32,304 nucleotides of DNA from Bacteriovorax sp. UBA1852 (GCA_002338505.1 DDIK01000132.1:1-32304); one strand, 5' to 3'. Counted from the first letter of the stretch, positions 24,025-32,304 are shown. Made by a program: numbers and translations. Notes: generated by a model from the sequence alone, not told the origin.

Positions 24025-25518
24025 TTAAGATGCTTTAAGTACTGAACTTCGTGAGGCTTTTGCATATTGAGTATCGACACCTAAGATGTGAGAGACAAGC
24101 CAGTTTTTAAGAAAAGCAATAAGCCTCTTCTTGTCAAGAGTACCTGCATGTAATTCTTTTTCGTACTCTAAAATCTTTTCTATCATTGTTTGATGAATCT
24201 TTTGATGTGCGGGAAAAGACTCATAATTAAATGACTTCATATAATTTTCTTCATCTTCAAAGTGCTTTAAGGTGTAAGCTTTAAGATCATTGAACTTCTG
24301 AATGACATTCTCATTAGCCTTTAGAGCATTCACGAACACATTAATTTTAGAAATCAATATTTTGTGTTCATCATCCATTTGTGAAACTCCAATCTCAAAC
24401 TTCTCATCCCATTGAAAATGCGCAATCTCTTCCTCATGGGACGAAACAAGACTTAATGATTTAAATATAATCTCTAAACTATTAAATTCTTCCTGAAGCG
24501 AATTGCTTATCTGAAGAGATTGTTTGGCGACCAATGAAGTTCTGTGGTTATTTTGTTCAAGTAAGTTAATTGCTCTATTCACCTCTTCGATACCAATTGT
24601 TTGCTCATTCGAAGCGAGAGCGATCTCATTTATTTTGTGATGAACATTTTCAACTTGCGTTTTAATATGATGATAATTTCTTATACCTTCGCTTACATAT
24701 TTTTCACCGTTTTTTATATTCTGGCTTGAGTGTAAAAGAATAGTGTCTACAGCACTTGATGTATCATCAATAATGCCATCAACCTTATCTAAACCTTCTT
24801 CTAAGATACTTGAAATCTCATTTGAAGCTTTACCGCTCATTGCCGCCAGTGAACCGACCTCCTGTGCTACGACAGCAAAGCCTTTACCATGTTCACCGGC
24901 CCGAGCGGCCTCTACAGAGGCATTAAAAGCTAGAAGTTTCGTTTGAAAAACAATATCATTTATCACACTTGTTTTATCAGATATCATAGATATAACTTCT
25001 TTTATTTCTGCAAATCTCTCATTACTCTTTTTTATAAAGTCTTCAAATTCAACATTACCACCAGTTATTGTTTCAAACGCAGAGTTTAAACCATTCATAG
25101 AAACTTCACCGGCTCCTACATCTTTTAAGCATACATCGATAAGCTCCTTACTCTCTTGCGTTAGAGACTTATTACGATTAGCCGTTTGACATATTTCCTC
25201 TGCTGCAGCTGCCGTTTCCTCTAAAGCTTCTGCTTGTTCAGTTGAGCCTTGAGATAAGTTATTACTTGTATTTGAAATTTGATCGGTTACTCCAGAAAGA
25301 ATGTCTATTTTATCTTTTATACGTGTGACCTCTGCATAAGACTTTTCTTGATTGAAGCTCTTAAGAGACACACGACAGAATATAAGAAACGTTAAAACCG
25401 ATGATACTAAAAGCCCTATATGTATAGCACTTGAATCACTGATTAACTGCAAGGTTGAAAAGACAACTGGTACAAGACATATTATAAAGGCACAAATGTG
25501 TTGGACTTTTTTAAACAT
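24025..25518 (-). CDS. Methyl-accepting chemotaxis protein fused to a hemerythrin domain
   Basis: A 497-aa receptor. Two membrane helices (about residues 8-26 and 34-50) are joined by a very short outside loop, so there is no periplasmic sensor. The signalling hairpin tip is AFNASVEAARAGEHGKGFAVVAQEV (198-221), the CheA/CheW contact. The C-terminal ~130 residues are a bacteriohemerythrin with all seven di-iron ligands: His385 (DDEH), His419 and Glu423 (HFEDE), His438 and His442 (HQKIH), His477 and Asp482 (HILGVD). It likely senses O2 or NO in the cytoplasm and signals to the chemotaxis system, as in Desulfovibrio DcrH. GGAGAG precedes ATG 25518. No che genes are nearby. Confidence 0.95.
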   Translation of the reverse strand: MFKKVQHICAFIICLVPVVFSTLQLISDSSAIHIGLLVSSVLTFLIFCRVSLKSFNQEKSYAEVTRIKDKIDILSGVTDQISNTSNNLSQGSTEQAEALEETAAAAEEICQTANRNKSLTQESKELIDVCLKDVGAGEVSMNGLNSAFETITGGNVEFEDFIKKSNERFAEIKEVISMISDKTSVINDIVFQTKLLAFNASVEAARAGEHGKGFAVVAQEVGSLAAMSGKASNEISSILEEGLDKVDGIIDDTSSAVDTILLHSSQNIKNGEKYVSEGIRNYHHIKTQVENVHHKINEIALASNEQTIGIEEVNRAINLLEQNNHRTSLVAKQSLQISNSLQEEFNSLEIIFKSLSLVSSHEEEIAHFQWDEKFEIGVSQMDDEHKILISKINVFVNALKANENVIQKFNDLKAYTLKHFEDEENYMKSFNYESFPAHQKIHQTMIEKILEYEKELHAGTLDKKRLIAFLKNWLVSHILGVDTQYAKASRSSVLKAS

Positions 25519-25593
25519 TTAACTCTCCAAGATTATTCCATTAATCTTTTCGGAGAGAGAATAAGATATTTTAAGAAAACTTTTATTAAACTC

Positions 25594-27504
25594 TCACTTG
25601 AGGTAAGTATATTCTTTCAAGCAATTTTCATAGAAATCAATAAGTTTCACACCTTCTCTAGGGGCGATTTTCTTCGCTGATATTTCTTGATCAATAGAGT
25701 CCTTGATTAAAAATGCCATGTATTGTGGATTATATTGCATAGTAGAAAGGACATCCTCCGCCCTAGAGCCATGAATAGTCTCTTCAATGTAGAAATTATC
25801 CGCCTCATCTTCGTGAAAATAGATATGTGCCTCATTCAATCTTCCAAAGAGATTATGCATATCCCCCATTACATCTTGATAAGCACCCGTTAAGAAGAGT
25901 CCGATATAGTAATTCTTTTCATCAAGTTTATGGAGCTTAAGATTCTTATTGACCGAGCCTTCATGATCAACGAACTTATCAATCTTGCCGTCACTATCAC
26001 AGGTGATATCGACAAGAGAGCAATTACTCTTGGGCTCTTCATTTAAACGCTGAAGTGGCACAACGGGTAAGATCTGATCGATTGCCCAACTATCTGCTGC
26101 AGATTGAAAAACAGACATATTACATAGATACTGCGAGGCAAGTAATTCACTTAACTCGTAATATGTCTCTGTATACTTCTTACTATCCTCAAAGATTTCT
26201 TTGATTTTTGTAAGAGTCTTCCAGTAAAGAGAATCTACGATTGCTTGATCTTCTAATGAGAAAATACCTAACTTAAAGGCACTTATAGCATCACTCTTAT
26301 ACTTTAAAGCATCGTTATAAGCTTCTTGTAAATTAGACTTAGCAGATAAGTCCCTCTCCAGTACTCTGATATTCTTAAGTATGATATGCTCATTGTCCCT
26401 TGGACTTAAATCATCTAGAAGGTGTTTATTATTATCAATTTCGCCAATTATATTTGTGACAACACAACTGTGGTGAGCAGTTAGAGCACGTCCACTCTCA
26501 GTCACAATAGTCGGGTGCGCTATGTTTTCAGTGTCACAAGCCTGCTTTAAACCATAGACCACATCTGCGACATATTCATCTAATTTATAATTTATTGAAG
26601 AGTTATTCATTGAGGCCGTACCGTCATAATCAACGCCAAGACCACCTCCGACATCAAAGTAGTCTAACGTTGCGCCCATCTTACTGATCTCGCAAAAAAG
26701 TCTCGAGCCTTCACTTATTGCTTCTTTGATTGCTTGTATATCAGTAATTTGAGAACCTATATGAAAATGTAAGAGCTTAAGGCAATCAAGCATGTCATTA
26801 TCTTTTAAGAGATAAATCGTCTTAACAATTTCACTTACCGATAAACCAAACTTAGCTCGCTCTCCACTTGAAGACTCCCACTTCCCTCTTCCTTTAACGG
26901 TCATCTTAGAGCGGATTCCAAGAATAGGACTGACCCCGGTGTTTTTAAATACATTTATAATACTTTCTATTTCACTGTACTTCTCAATTACAATAATAAT
27001 CTTTCTCTCTAGCCTTCTTCCAAGAAGTGCTAATTTTAAATATTCCTCATCTTTGTAGCCATTTAAAATTGTGAGAGATGACTTACTTCTATTGTAAGCA
27101 AGTACTGCCATAAGCTCTGCTTTTGACCCGGCTTCTAATCCATAGTCAAACTTCTTTCCAGCATCGACAATCTCTTCAACGACTTCTCTCATTTGATTAA
27201 CTTTAATAGGAAAAACGCCTTGAAACTTCCCCTTAAAGCCAGATTCAGAAATATGCTTTTTAAAAACTTTATTAATATTTTCAACTTGTGCTCTCAAGAT
27301 ATCATGAAAGCGAAGAACAACAGGAAAAGTAACCCCTTCATGTTTTAATTCATTCAAAATATCCATCATATCTATAGATTGGTTCTTATTCGATGGATTT
27401 GGAATGACCATTAAATGGCCATCTTCATTTATGTCAAAGTAGCCATTTCCCCAGCCTGCAATGTTATAAAGATCTTTAGACTTCTTAATCGTCCACTTAC
27501 TCAT
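25594..27504 (-). CDS. speA: Biosynthetic arginine decarboxylase
   Basis: PLP enzyme that turns arginine into agmatine, the first step of this polyamine route. It has 636 aa, the normal length for the SpeA family. The N-terminal WGNGYFDINEDGHL, PLP lysine Lys101 in VFPIKVNQ, FHIGSQ, DVGGGLGVDYDG, ESGRALTAHH (phosphate binding) and LFLTGAYQDVMGDMHNLFG follow the family order. The ATG at 27504 overlaps the speB stop (ATGAGTAA, 8 bp), with AAAGGA and GAGAG just upstream, so it is coupled to speB. The gene ends 76 bp upstream of the chemoreceptor start. Confidence 0.97.
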   Translation of the reverse strand: MSKWTIKKSKDLYNIAGWGNGYFDINEDGHLMVIPNPSNKNQSIDMMDILNELKHEGVTFPVVLRFHDILRAQVENINKVFKKHISESGFKGKFQGVFPIKVNQMREVVEEIVDAGKKFDYGLEAGSKAELMAVLAYNRSKSSLTILNGYKDEEYLKLALLGRRLERKIIIVIEKYSEIESIINVFKNTGVSPILGIRSKMTVKGRGKWESSSGERAKFGLSVSEIVKTIYLLKDNDMLDCLKLLHFHIGSQITDIQAIKEAISEGSRLFCEISKMGATLDYFDVGGGLGVDYDGTASMNNSSINYKLDEYVADVVYGLKQACDTENIAHPTIVTESGRALTAHHSCVVTNIIGEIDNNKHLLDDLSPRDNEHIILKNIRVLERDLSAKSNLQEAYNDALKYKSDAISAFKLGIFSLEDQAIVDSLYWKTLTKIKEIFEDSKKYTETYYELSELLASQYLCNMSVFQSAADSWAIDQILPVVPLQRLNEEPKSNCSLVDITCDSDGKIDKFVDHEGSVNKNLKLHKLDEKNYYIGLFLTGAYQDVMGDMHNLFGRLNEAHIYFHEDEADNFYIEETIHGSRAEDVLSTMQYNPQYMAFLIKDSIDQEISAKKIAPREGVKLIDFYENCLKEYTYLK

Positions 27505-28414
27505 CTCTCTTTCCTTTCATTGCCAGAATAGTCTCTCTTAAAACTTTCGCAGCGAAGACGGAACTGTTTCCAGTTGGATCGATTTCTGGTGCTAGCTCCA
27601 CGATATCTGCTCCGACAAAGTTCTTTTCAATAAGTATTTTCATCAAAGAAATAAAAGAATGAAAATCCTCTCCACCTGGTTCTGGAGTTCCTGTTCCGGG
27701 AAAATACGAAGGGTCAAAATAATCAAGGTCAAGCGTAAGATAAATAGGTTTATGCGAATCAATACTCTTAACTTTATCAAGAAAGTCTGCACGAGAAGTA
27801 CATAGTGTATTATTGGTATTCATATAGGAATACTCATCCTTAGTTCCCGAACGTATTCCATATTGAATAAGCTGGTGCCCACTTTTAAAATGATCAAGAG
27901 CGCGCCTTATAATTGATGCATGAGAGAAATGAAAACCTTCATAACCATCTCTTAAATCGGCATGAGCATCAAGATGGAGCAGTACAAGATCATCATACTC
28001 ATCTAAGTATGTTTTGATAGATCCATATGAAATAGAATGTTCTCCGCCAAGAGTAATTAGTTTTACATTTTTTTCTTTTAAAGGAACTTTACCAAAGACA
28101 TCAATAAGATAGTCAGTTGCAATATGCCATGACTTTTCACTCTGATCCTTAACTAATAAGTTTCCAAGATCAATAAGCGAACTCTCAATATCTTCAACAT
28201 CGTGGTTTAGATAAGGTGAATATGTCTCGATACCATAAGAGATATCTCTAAAAGAGTTTGGACCATTCCTGGTTCCTTTTCTAAAGCAAGCACTACCATC
28301 AAAGCCAAATCCAAGAAGATGGATCTTGTCACTGTAAACAGTCATTTCGTGCTGGATTTCCATAAATGAATTTTTAACGGATTCAAAATTAAGATTTTGA
28401 AATATCTTACTCAT
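27497..28414 (-). CDS. speB: Agmatinase
   Basis: Ureohydrolase that cleaves agmatine to putrescine and urea. It has 305 aa. The di-manganese site is complete: GGEHS (His126), HLDAHADL (Asp149, His151, Asp153) and LDLDYFDP (Asp229, Asp231). The substrate loop PGTGTPEPGG is the agmatinase/proclavaminate type rather than the arginase type. GGGAG lies 6 nt before ATG 28414. The gene overlaps speA by 8 bp, and the two form one coupled unit that feeds putrescine to SpeE. Confidence 0.96.
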   Translation of the reverse strand: MSKIFQNLNFESVKNSFMEIQHEMTVYSDKIHLLGFGFDGSACFRKGTRNGPNSFRDISYGIETYSPYLNHDVEDIESSLIDLGNLLVKDQSEKSWHIATDYLIDVFGKVPLKEKNVKLITLGGEHSISYGSIKTYLDEYDDLVLLHLDAHADLRDGYEGFHFSHASIIRRALDHFKSGHQLIQYGIRSGTKDEYSYMNTNNTLCTSRADFLDKVKSIDSHKPIYLTLDLDYFDPSYFPGTGTPEPGGEDFHSFISLMKILIEKNFVGADIVELAPEIDPTGNSSVFAAKVLRETILAMKGKRDE

Positions 28415-28434
28415 ATAATGCTCCCTAGAGAGAA

Positions 28435-29550
28435 CTAATTCTTCGAATTAGACTTTTCTGTCGACTCTTTTGAACTTTTACCTGACTCGGAGGACACGAG
28501 AGAGTCATTCTTATGACTAGAAAACATTGCGTAGTCGATAGAGTTTCTAAACTTATCCCAATATTCTTTGTGCTTCCTATTATCACTCGTTGGCAGCTCG
28601 AGAGTATATGTTGGAATATTTCTCTCATTTCCTGCATAATTACCTAAACTTCCCGGAAAGAAAGGATAATTTTTGATACGATAATCTTTCGCTTTCTTAC
28701 TCATTTGAACAAGGAGGTGCTTAGCCGAAAGTGCAACCTCATGATGCCCATGTTCTTTATTTGTGACACTCGGGCCATCGTAATCTAAAATGGTAAGAGG
28801 AGCATGAACAGAGATGATTCGATTAGGCTGGTAGCGTTTAATTAAATTAACTTGAAAATAAGTCTCTGGTTCAGACAAAGGCTTATGGCCAGGAAATCGC
28901 CTCTTATCTTTTCGATACCATGACTTCCACAACTTTAAAGCTCGTGAGTTCCAATCTTTAGTTGGAAAGTTTCTATTTATATCGACGCCTCTATAATTAG
29001 TTCTTGAAGGCCTCTTTCTAAAAAAAGAATCTGGATTAGCGATTGGAGCGACAACAATGAGATTATCTTTAAAGTTTTTATGCTCATCTGTATTTGGCTC
29101 AAGCTTATAAAGATAGTGAAGAACATCAAAACAGAATTTGATCGGAGTTATCTCATCTCCATGAACTCCACACATAATCATCGTGACATTCTTGGGTTTT
29201 TCTTTATGTTCTTCTTCATCACCGTAAGTAACCCACATGAGAGGGTCACCTAGATATGAGTCGCGAACGTGATGCCATGAAAATGAATCACATCGACTAT
29301 GACCCCAACCCCAGTGAAGAAACTTCTTACTGATTTTACGGCAGAACTTTTTTACTTTTGGTGTGTTTTTGACTTTCACAAAGTCGCGATCAATATATAC
29401 TTTCTCTTTAGCAACTGGCTCTGGCTTAACCTCTTCTTTAGCAGGACTAGCAGGCTGGTCACCTGTAAAGTTCTTCTCAAGAATATCTTCAATCACTGTT
29501 GAGCAAGAAACAATATTTAAAATTACCAATAATATATATATTTTTTTCAT
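28435..29550 (-). CDS. M14-type zinc carboxypeptidase lipoprotein
   Basis: A 371-aa outer-envelope lipoprotein (signal MKKIYILLVILNIVS, lipobox IVSC, Cys16) with a M14 metallocarboxypeptidase domain. Zinc ligands are HGDE (His130, Glu133) and His249 in ISVHAP; the GVDINRNFP motif holds the carboxylate-binding Arg193; the catalytic Glu318 is in YTLELP. This resembles the MpaA and succinylglutamate-desuccinylase-like branches, so cleavage of a peptide or peptidoglycan stem is possible; specificity cannot be read. The tail (residues ~340-371) is Ser/Lys-rich. It is the first gene of the operon with speB (20 bp gap) and speA, a linkage I do not know from elsewhere. Confidence 0.88.
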   Translation of the reverse strand: MKKIYILLVILNIVSCSTVIEDILEKNFTGDQPASPAKEEVKPEPVAKEKVYIDRDFVKVKNTPKVKKFCRKISKKFLHWGWGHSRCDSFSWHHVRDSYLGDPLMWVTYGDEEEHKEKPKNVTMIMCGVHGDEITPIKFCFDVLHYLYKLEPNTDEHKNFKDNLIVVAPIANPDSFFRKRPSRTNYRGVDINRNFPTKDWNSRALKLWKSWYRKDKRRFPGHKPLSEPETYFQVNLIKRYQPNRIISVHAPLTILDYDGPSVTNKEHGHHEVALSAKHLLVQMSKKAKDYRIKNYPFFPGSLGNYAGNERNIPTYTLELPTSDNRKHKEYWDKFRNSIDYAMFSSHKNDSLVSSESGKSSKESTEKSNSKN

Positions 29551-29624
29551 TCTATTTAACTCACTTAATTTTACTGTATTATAATAATTATCAAACGTTA
29601 AAGATACTTAAAAGAGTTATATTT
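29551..29624. promoter_or_regulatory. Divergent promoter region, M14-speB-speA and ATP-grasp gene
   Basis: In this 74-bp gap TATAAT occurs on both strands: plus 29580-29585, with TTAACT (29556-29561) at 18-nt spacing, and minus 29583-29578. The two overlap, so polymerases serving the two directions would compete. No strong minus -35 was found. Confidence 0.45.
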
Positions 29625-30476
29625 ATGAAAATCATTATACTATGCACAACCTCTGAAACCTACTCTATTCAAAGATTTCAAGAGGAGGATTCTAGTGTCA
29701 TTATATTTAATCCATATGAGCATGGCGGTAATGAGATTGAGCATTTTTGTACAAGATTCAATCCAGATGAATTCATCATCTTCAATAGAATTTCAGGTAT
29801 TAGATACGACGATAGAGACCTTATATTCTTAGAGCAGATAAGAGAGAGAGGATTTAAGGTATTTGGAGACTTGAAACAATACCGAGTTTTTAGATGTAAA
29901 TGGTCCCAATATCAATTCTATACTGCCCACAATATCCCGACGATTAAAACTTTTAACCTAGAAGACCTAGGAAAAGAAGGTCATAGAACAAACATAAAGA
30001 CTGAGATACACAAGCTTCAAAGCGATAGCTTATTTTGTAAACCCAAGAGAAGTAATCAAGGAAAGGGAATTGTTGAAGTGAAAAGCTTAAAAGGAGCTGT
30101 CGAGTCAATTCTCGATGGTAGATATGTCCTTCAGCCCTATATACCAAAAGAAAGAGAATATAGAGTCCTTATGCTTAAAAATCAGGCCCTAGGTGTTATT
30201 GAAAAAAGAGCATTGGATAATGAAAAGATTCTAAACGCAAAAAGTTCAAAAATTTCATTTTTAGAATATGATCAATCCTTTCAAGAACTTGTTGCCAAAA
30301 TTCCTAGCAAGATTTCAGAATTAGTTAATCTTCCCTTTTATGCAATAGATTTAATAGTTGACCCAAACCAAGGCCCAAAGGTTCTAGAGGTGAATCTTTG
30401 CCCAGGATTTGAGTATTTTGAAAAAAGTTCTCATATAAATATTGCTCACTTAGTCATGAGTAGCTTAAAGAAATAA
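29625..30476 (+). CDS. ATP-grasp ligase, RimK-like
   Basis: A 283-aa ATP-grasp enzyme. ATP-grasp features in order: an N-terminal pre-ATP-grasp domain (KIIILCTTSETYSIQRF), KPKRSNQGKGIVEV (the glycine-rich ATP loop), YVLQPYIPKEREYRVLML and YAIDLIVDPNQGPKVLEVN, in which Asp and Glu/Asn bind Mg. The fold and size match RimK/LysX/glutathione-synthetase-like amino-acid ligases. The acceptor is unknown. The frame is open to 29499, but ATG 29625 starts the natural fold, and the longer version would run into the divergent gene. The SD is weak (AAAGAG). Confidence 0.82.
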   Translation: MKIIILCTTSETYSIQRFQEEDSSVIIFNPYEHGGNEIEHFCTRFNPDEFIIFNRISGIRYDDRDLIFLEQIRERGFKVFGDLKQYRVFRCKWSQYQFYTAHNIPTIKTFNLEDLGKEGHRTNIKTEIHKLQSDSLFCKPKRSNQGKGIVEVKSLKGAVESILDGRYVLQPYIPKEREYRVLMLKNQALGVIEKRALDNEKILNAKSSKISFLEYDQSFQELVAKIPSKISELVNLPFYAIDLIVDPNQGPKVLEVNLCPGFEYFEKSSHINIAHLVMSSLKK

Positions 30477-30536
30477 ATGATAACAGCAACTTATGAAGCT
30501 AAAGAAAAACTTCTGTATTGCCGATAAATTTTTAGT

Positions 30537-30564
30537 TTGATTATTGAAACTTCCAGTATATAAT
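30537..30564 (+). promoter_or_regulatory. Promoter of bfd
   Basis: TTGATT (30537-30542), a 16-nt spacer and a perfect TATAAT (30559-30564). The start point would be near 30571, just before AAGGAG at 30575-30580 and ATG 30586. No Fur-box was recognised. Confidence 0.5.
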
Positions 30565-30585
30565 CTTAACTATCAAGGAGAGCAG

Positions 30586-30801
30586 ATGTACGTATGCATT
30601 TGTAACGGTATTACAGAAGATATGATTGAAAAGGTGGCATCAGTAAGTAAGTCTGAAAAAGAAATACTTAGTCGTCTTGGAATTGGTAACTCATGCGGAA
30701 TTTGTGTTCTTGAAGCTGTCTCTAAAATCAATACTCAATTAAAAAGTAGCAAGAACCAAAAAAGTCAGACAAATAATCCCCAGGTCAATCTCAAGAACTA
30801 G
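30586..30801 (+). CDS. bfd: Bacterioferritin-associated ferredoxin (BFD-like)
   Basis: A 71-aa [2Fe-2S] protein that, in other bacteria, passes electrons to bacterioferritin to release stored iron. The four ligands are Cys4 and Cys6 (CIC) and Cys37 and Cys40 (CGIC), in the BFD arrangement. The start ATG 30586 has a perfect AAGGAG 5 nt upstream; the longer frame from 30544 would put residues before the conserved start. After the domain a short Ser/Asn/Lys-rich tail follows (SSKNQKSQTNN). It sits 92 bp upstream of bfr, each with its own promoter. Confidence 0.92.
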   Translation: MYVCICNGITEDMIEKVASVSKSEKEILSRLGIGNSCGICVLEAVSKINTQLKSSKNQKSQTNNPQVNLKN

Positions 30802-30834
30802 TCATCAATAAATAATTAGATCAACCAAACTTTC

Positions 30835-30863
30835 TAGACACTAATGCCTATTCATCTTAGAAT
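30835..30863 (+). promoter_or_regulatory. Promoter of bfr
   Basis: TAGACA (30835-30840, 5 of 6), a 17-nt spacer and TAGAAT (30858-30863, 5 of 6) give a start point near 30870. AAGGA follows 8 nt before ATG 30894. Confidence 0.6.
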
Positions 30864-30893
30864 ATGATTTAAAACTAAATAAGGATTTATTTT

Positions 30894-31373
30894 ATGAAAG
30901 GTAATCAAAAAGTAATTGATTGTTTAAACTCAGTTTTAACAAAAGAGTTAACTGCAATTAACCAATATTTCTTACATGCAAGAATGCTTCAAGACTGGGG
31001 CCTAGAAAAACTTGGCAGGCTTGAGTACAACGCCAGTATCGATGAGATGAAACACGCAGATGAACTCATTAAAAGGATCCTCTTTCTTGAGGGACTCCCT
31101 AACCTGCAAAAGCTCGAGAGAATTAAGATCGGGCAAAATGTTAAAGAAATTATCGAGTGCGACCTTCAGGTTGAATATGAAGCACTTCCACTACTCAAAG
31201 ACTGTATACAAGTTGCTGAAAAGGAAAAAGACTTTGTCTCAAGACAGCTCTTTACTGAAATTCTTGCAAGTGAAGAAGAGCACGTCGACTGGCTTGAAAC
31301 ACAAAAAGATCTACTAGAAAAAGTAGGGATTGAGAATTACATCCAATCTCAAATTGAAATGTCTGGCGAATAA
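30894..31373 (+). CDS. bfr: Bacterioferritin
   Basis: Heme-containing iron-storage cage protein of 159 aa. The di-iron ferroxidase ligands are all present and at the numbering of E. coli Bfr: Glu18, Glu51, His54, Glu94, Glu127 and His130. The heme ligand Met52 (DEMKHAD) is present too. The 24-subunit shell would take up Fe2+, oxidise it and store ferric mineral; the upstream bfd gene supplies the electron donor for release. Small iron stores also limit Fenton damage. No deviation from the family is seen. Confidence 0.97.
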   Translation: MKGNQKVIDCLNSVLTKELTAINQYFLHARMLQDWGLEKLGRLEYNASIDEMKHADELIKRILFLEGLPNLQKLERIKIGQNVKEIIECDLQVEYEALPLLKDCIQVAEKEKDFVSRQLFTEILASEEEHVDWLETQKDLLEKVGIENYIQSQIEMSGE

Positions 31374-31392
31374 AACAATCTCAAAATATATC

Positions 31393-31417
31393 CGAGGTTA
31401 GTTAAACACTAACCTCG
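31393..31417. terminator. Hairpin between convergent bfr and MFS genes
   Basis: CGAGGTTAGT-taaac-ACTAACCTCG is a perfect 10-bp stem with a 5-nt loop. It overlaps the last codons and stop of the MFS gene and lies 20 bp after the bfr stop. Neither side has a strong T run, so it may be a weak two-way terminator. Confidence 0.5.
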
Positions 31418-32304
31418 TCCTTACTTACCTCGGGCAGTCGAGCAATCATAATAATAGGCAATATCAAAAAAGCACTTCCAATCAAATAAGGAAAAGCTGA
31501 TCCATACTTCCAATAAACTAATGAAGCAACAATCGGCCCGATTACTCTTGAAAGAGCTCCTAAAGATCTAAAGATCCCAATACTTTGTCCCTGTTTACTC
31601 TGAGGAGAATACAATGAAACCAGGGATGTCATACAAGGTATGGCCATGGAGCTACCTACAGCTAAGAAAAAGAGACCGACATAAATGAGGAAACCTGAAC
31701 TCGCGTAAGCAATACAAAGTAGGCCTGGAATAATACTTATAAGACCTTGCAATGCCATACGTTTCTCACCAATTTGGTTAGCCTTTCTTCTGACATAACC
31801 CCCTTGAACAAGAGCGATAATAAAACCAATGAAGATAAACATATAAGCATTATCCATTGATGAATATGACAGACGCTCAACAGCTAAGAAAGTAAGTGTG
31901 AACTCCATCCCTGAAAAAGCTAAAAGAAATAAGAAGTGTCCAATATTTACTCCATTTATTCCTGGATAAGGAAGAGGCTTAAAGAGCTTAAACACGTTTG
32001 CCGTTCTTGTTGTTTCAACTTCACCACGCTTTTCTTCTGGTAATGTTTCTTCAAACTTCTTTGATAAGTTTATAAAATTAAATAGCGCAAGTGCCCCAGC
32101 TAAGAATGCAGGCATCGAAAATGGGTTAACTCCATAAGCAGCGAGAGAAGGATAAATCTTAGTTAAATCGATGAGAGAAAGAATTCCACCCATAGCAGGT
32201 CCAATGATAAAACCGTGGGCAAATGCAATACCAATAGTTGCCATACCTTTTGAGCGATTTTCCTTTGTGGTGACATCAGCAACAACAGCAGTAGCTGTTG
32301 AAAT
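31402..32304 (-). CDS. MFS transporter, N-terminus outside window
   Basis: 300 residues are visible; the frame is open to the right edge, so roughly the first 100 residues are missing. The visible part starts before the antiporter motif GFIIGPAMGG (motif C of drug:H+ antiporters) and contains multiple hydrophobic helices, with basic cytoplasmic loops (YVRRKANQIGEKRMAL between helices). An overall resemblance to the TetA/MFS_1 drug efflux group suggests export of a drug or metabolite, but the substrate is open. The segment VVADVTTKENRSKGMA is typical of the loop before that helix. It is convergent with bfr. Confidence 0.88.
   Translation of the reverse strand: MSTATAVVADVTTKENRSKGMATIGIAFAHGFIIGPAMGGILSLIDLTKIYPSLAAYGVNPFSMPAFLAGALALFNFINLSKKFEETLPEEKRGEVETTRTANVFKLFKPLPYPGINGVNIGHFLFLLAFSGMEFTLTFLAVERLSYSSMDNAYMFIFIGFIIALVQGGYVRRKANQIGEKRMALQGLISIIPGLLCIAYASSGFLIYVGLFFLAVGSSMAIPCMTSLVSLYSPQSKQGQSIGIFRSLGALSRVIGPIVASLVYWKYGSAFPYLIGSAFLILPIIMIARLPEVSKDEVSV

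Overview
The window is AT-rich, densely packed bacterial chromosome with about 28 protein genes. I see no rRNA, tRNA, CRISPR array, insertion sequence or phage gene. Several genes together suggest a Gram-negative of the Bdellovibrionota/'delta' type, most likely a Bacteriovorax/Halobacteriovorax-like predator. These are short lipoprotein signals, an EF-G of the mitochondrial-EFG1/spd type, a cdaA-ybbR-glmM-pdxJ-tsaE operon, a PilZ-GAF-AAA-Fis regulator and many small unrecognised secreted or membrane proteins. The taxonomic call is inference from gene content only.

Layout. 1-4109 (minus): most of a very large surface lipoprotein with four ~200-residue Ig/cadherin-like repeats and at least four Asp-box motifs; its C-terminus lies outside the window. 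4403-6568 (minus): EF-G with its own terminator and promoter. 6840-10189 (plus): a hypothetical protein, a doubtful small membrane ORF, a small secreted Cys-containing protein, an APH-fold kinase and a secreted alpha/beta hydrolase. 10198-11902 (minus): an Rrf2 regulator overlapping a cysteine desulfurase. 12244-16667 (minus): cdaA-ybbR-glmM-pdxJ-tsaE, linking c-di-AMP synthesis, wall precursor synthesis, vitamin B6 and the tRNA t6A modification. 16763-18530 (plus): YjbQ and a SpoIID-domain protein. 18527-20470 (minus): a sigma54-activator-like regulator lacking GAFTGA.

20627-29550 is largely a polyamine region. speD-speE (plus) sits behind a good promoter whose spacer holds a 16-bp perfect palindrome. 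On the minus strand an M14 peptidase lipoprotein, speB and speA form an operon. Together they encode arginine -> agmatine -> putrescine -> spermidine, with decarboxylated SAM supplied by SpeD. The SpeD is the main surprise: it is the eukaryotic-type AdoMet decarboxylase (human AMD1 family), not the short bacterial SpeD, and every catalytic residue I can place is conserved. Between the two operons lie an EVE-domain protein, a nitroreductase with a small membrane protein, and a chemoreceptor-hemerythrin fusion. 29625-31373 (plus): an ATP-grasp enzyme and the iron-storage pair bfd-bfr. 31402-32304 (minus): an MFS transporter cut by the window edge.

Several starts were moved from the longest open frame to a start with a Shine-Dalgarno (SD) sequence or a recognisable signal peptide. 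TTG or GTG starts appear real for speD, ybbR, the cysteine desulfurase and the 106-aa secreted protein.
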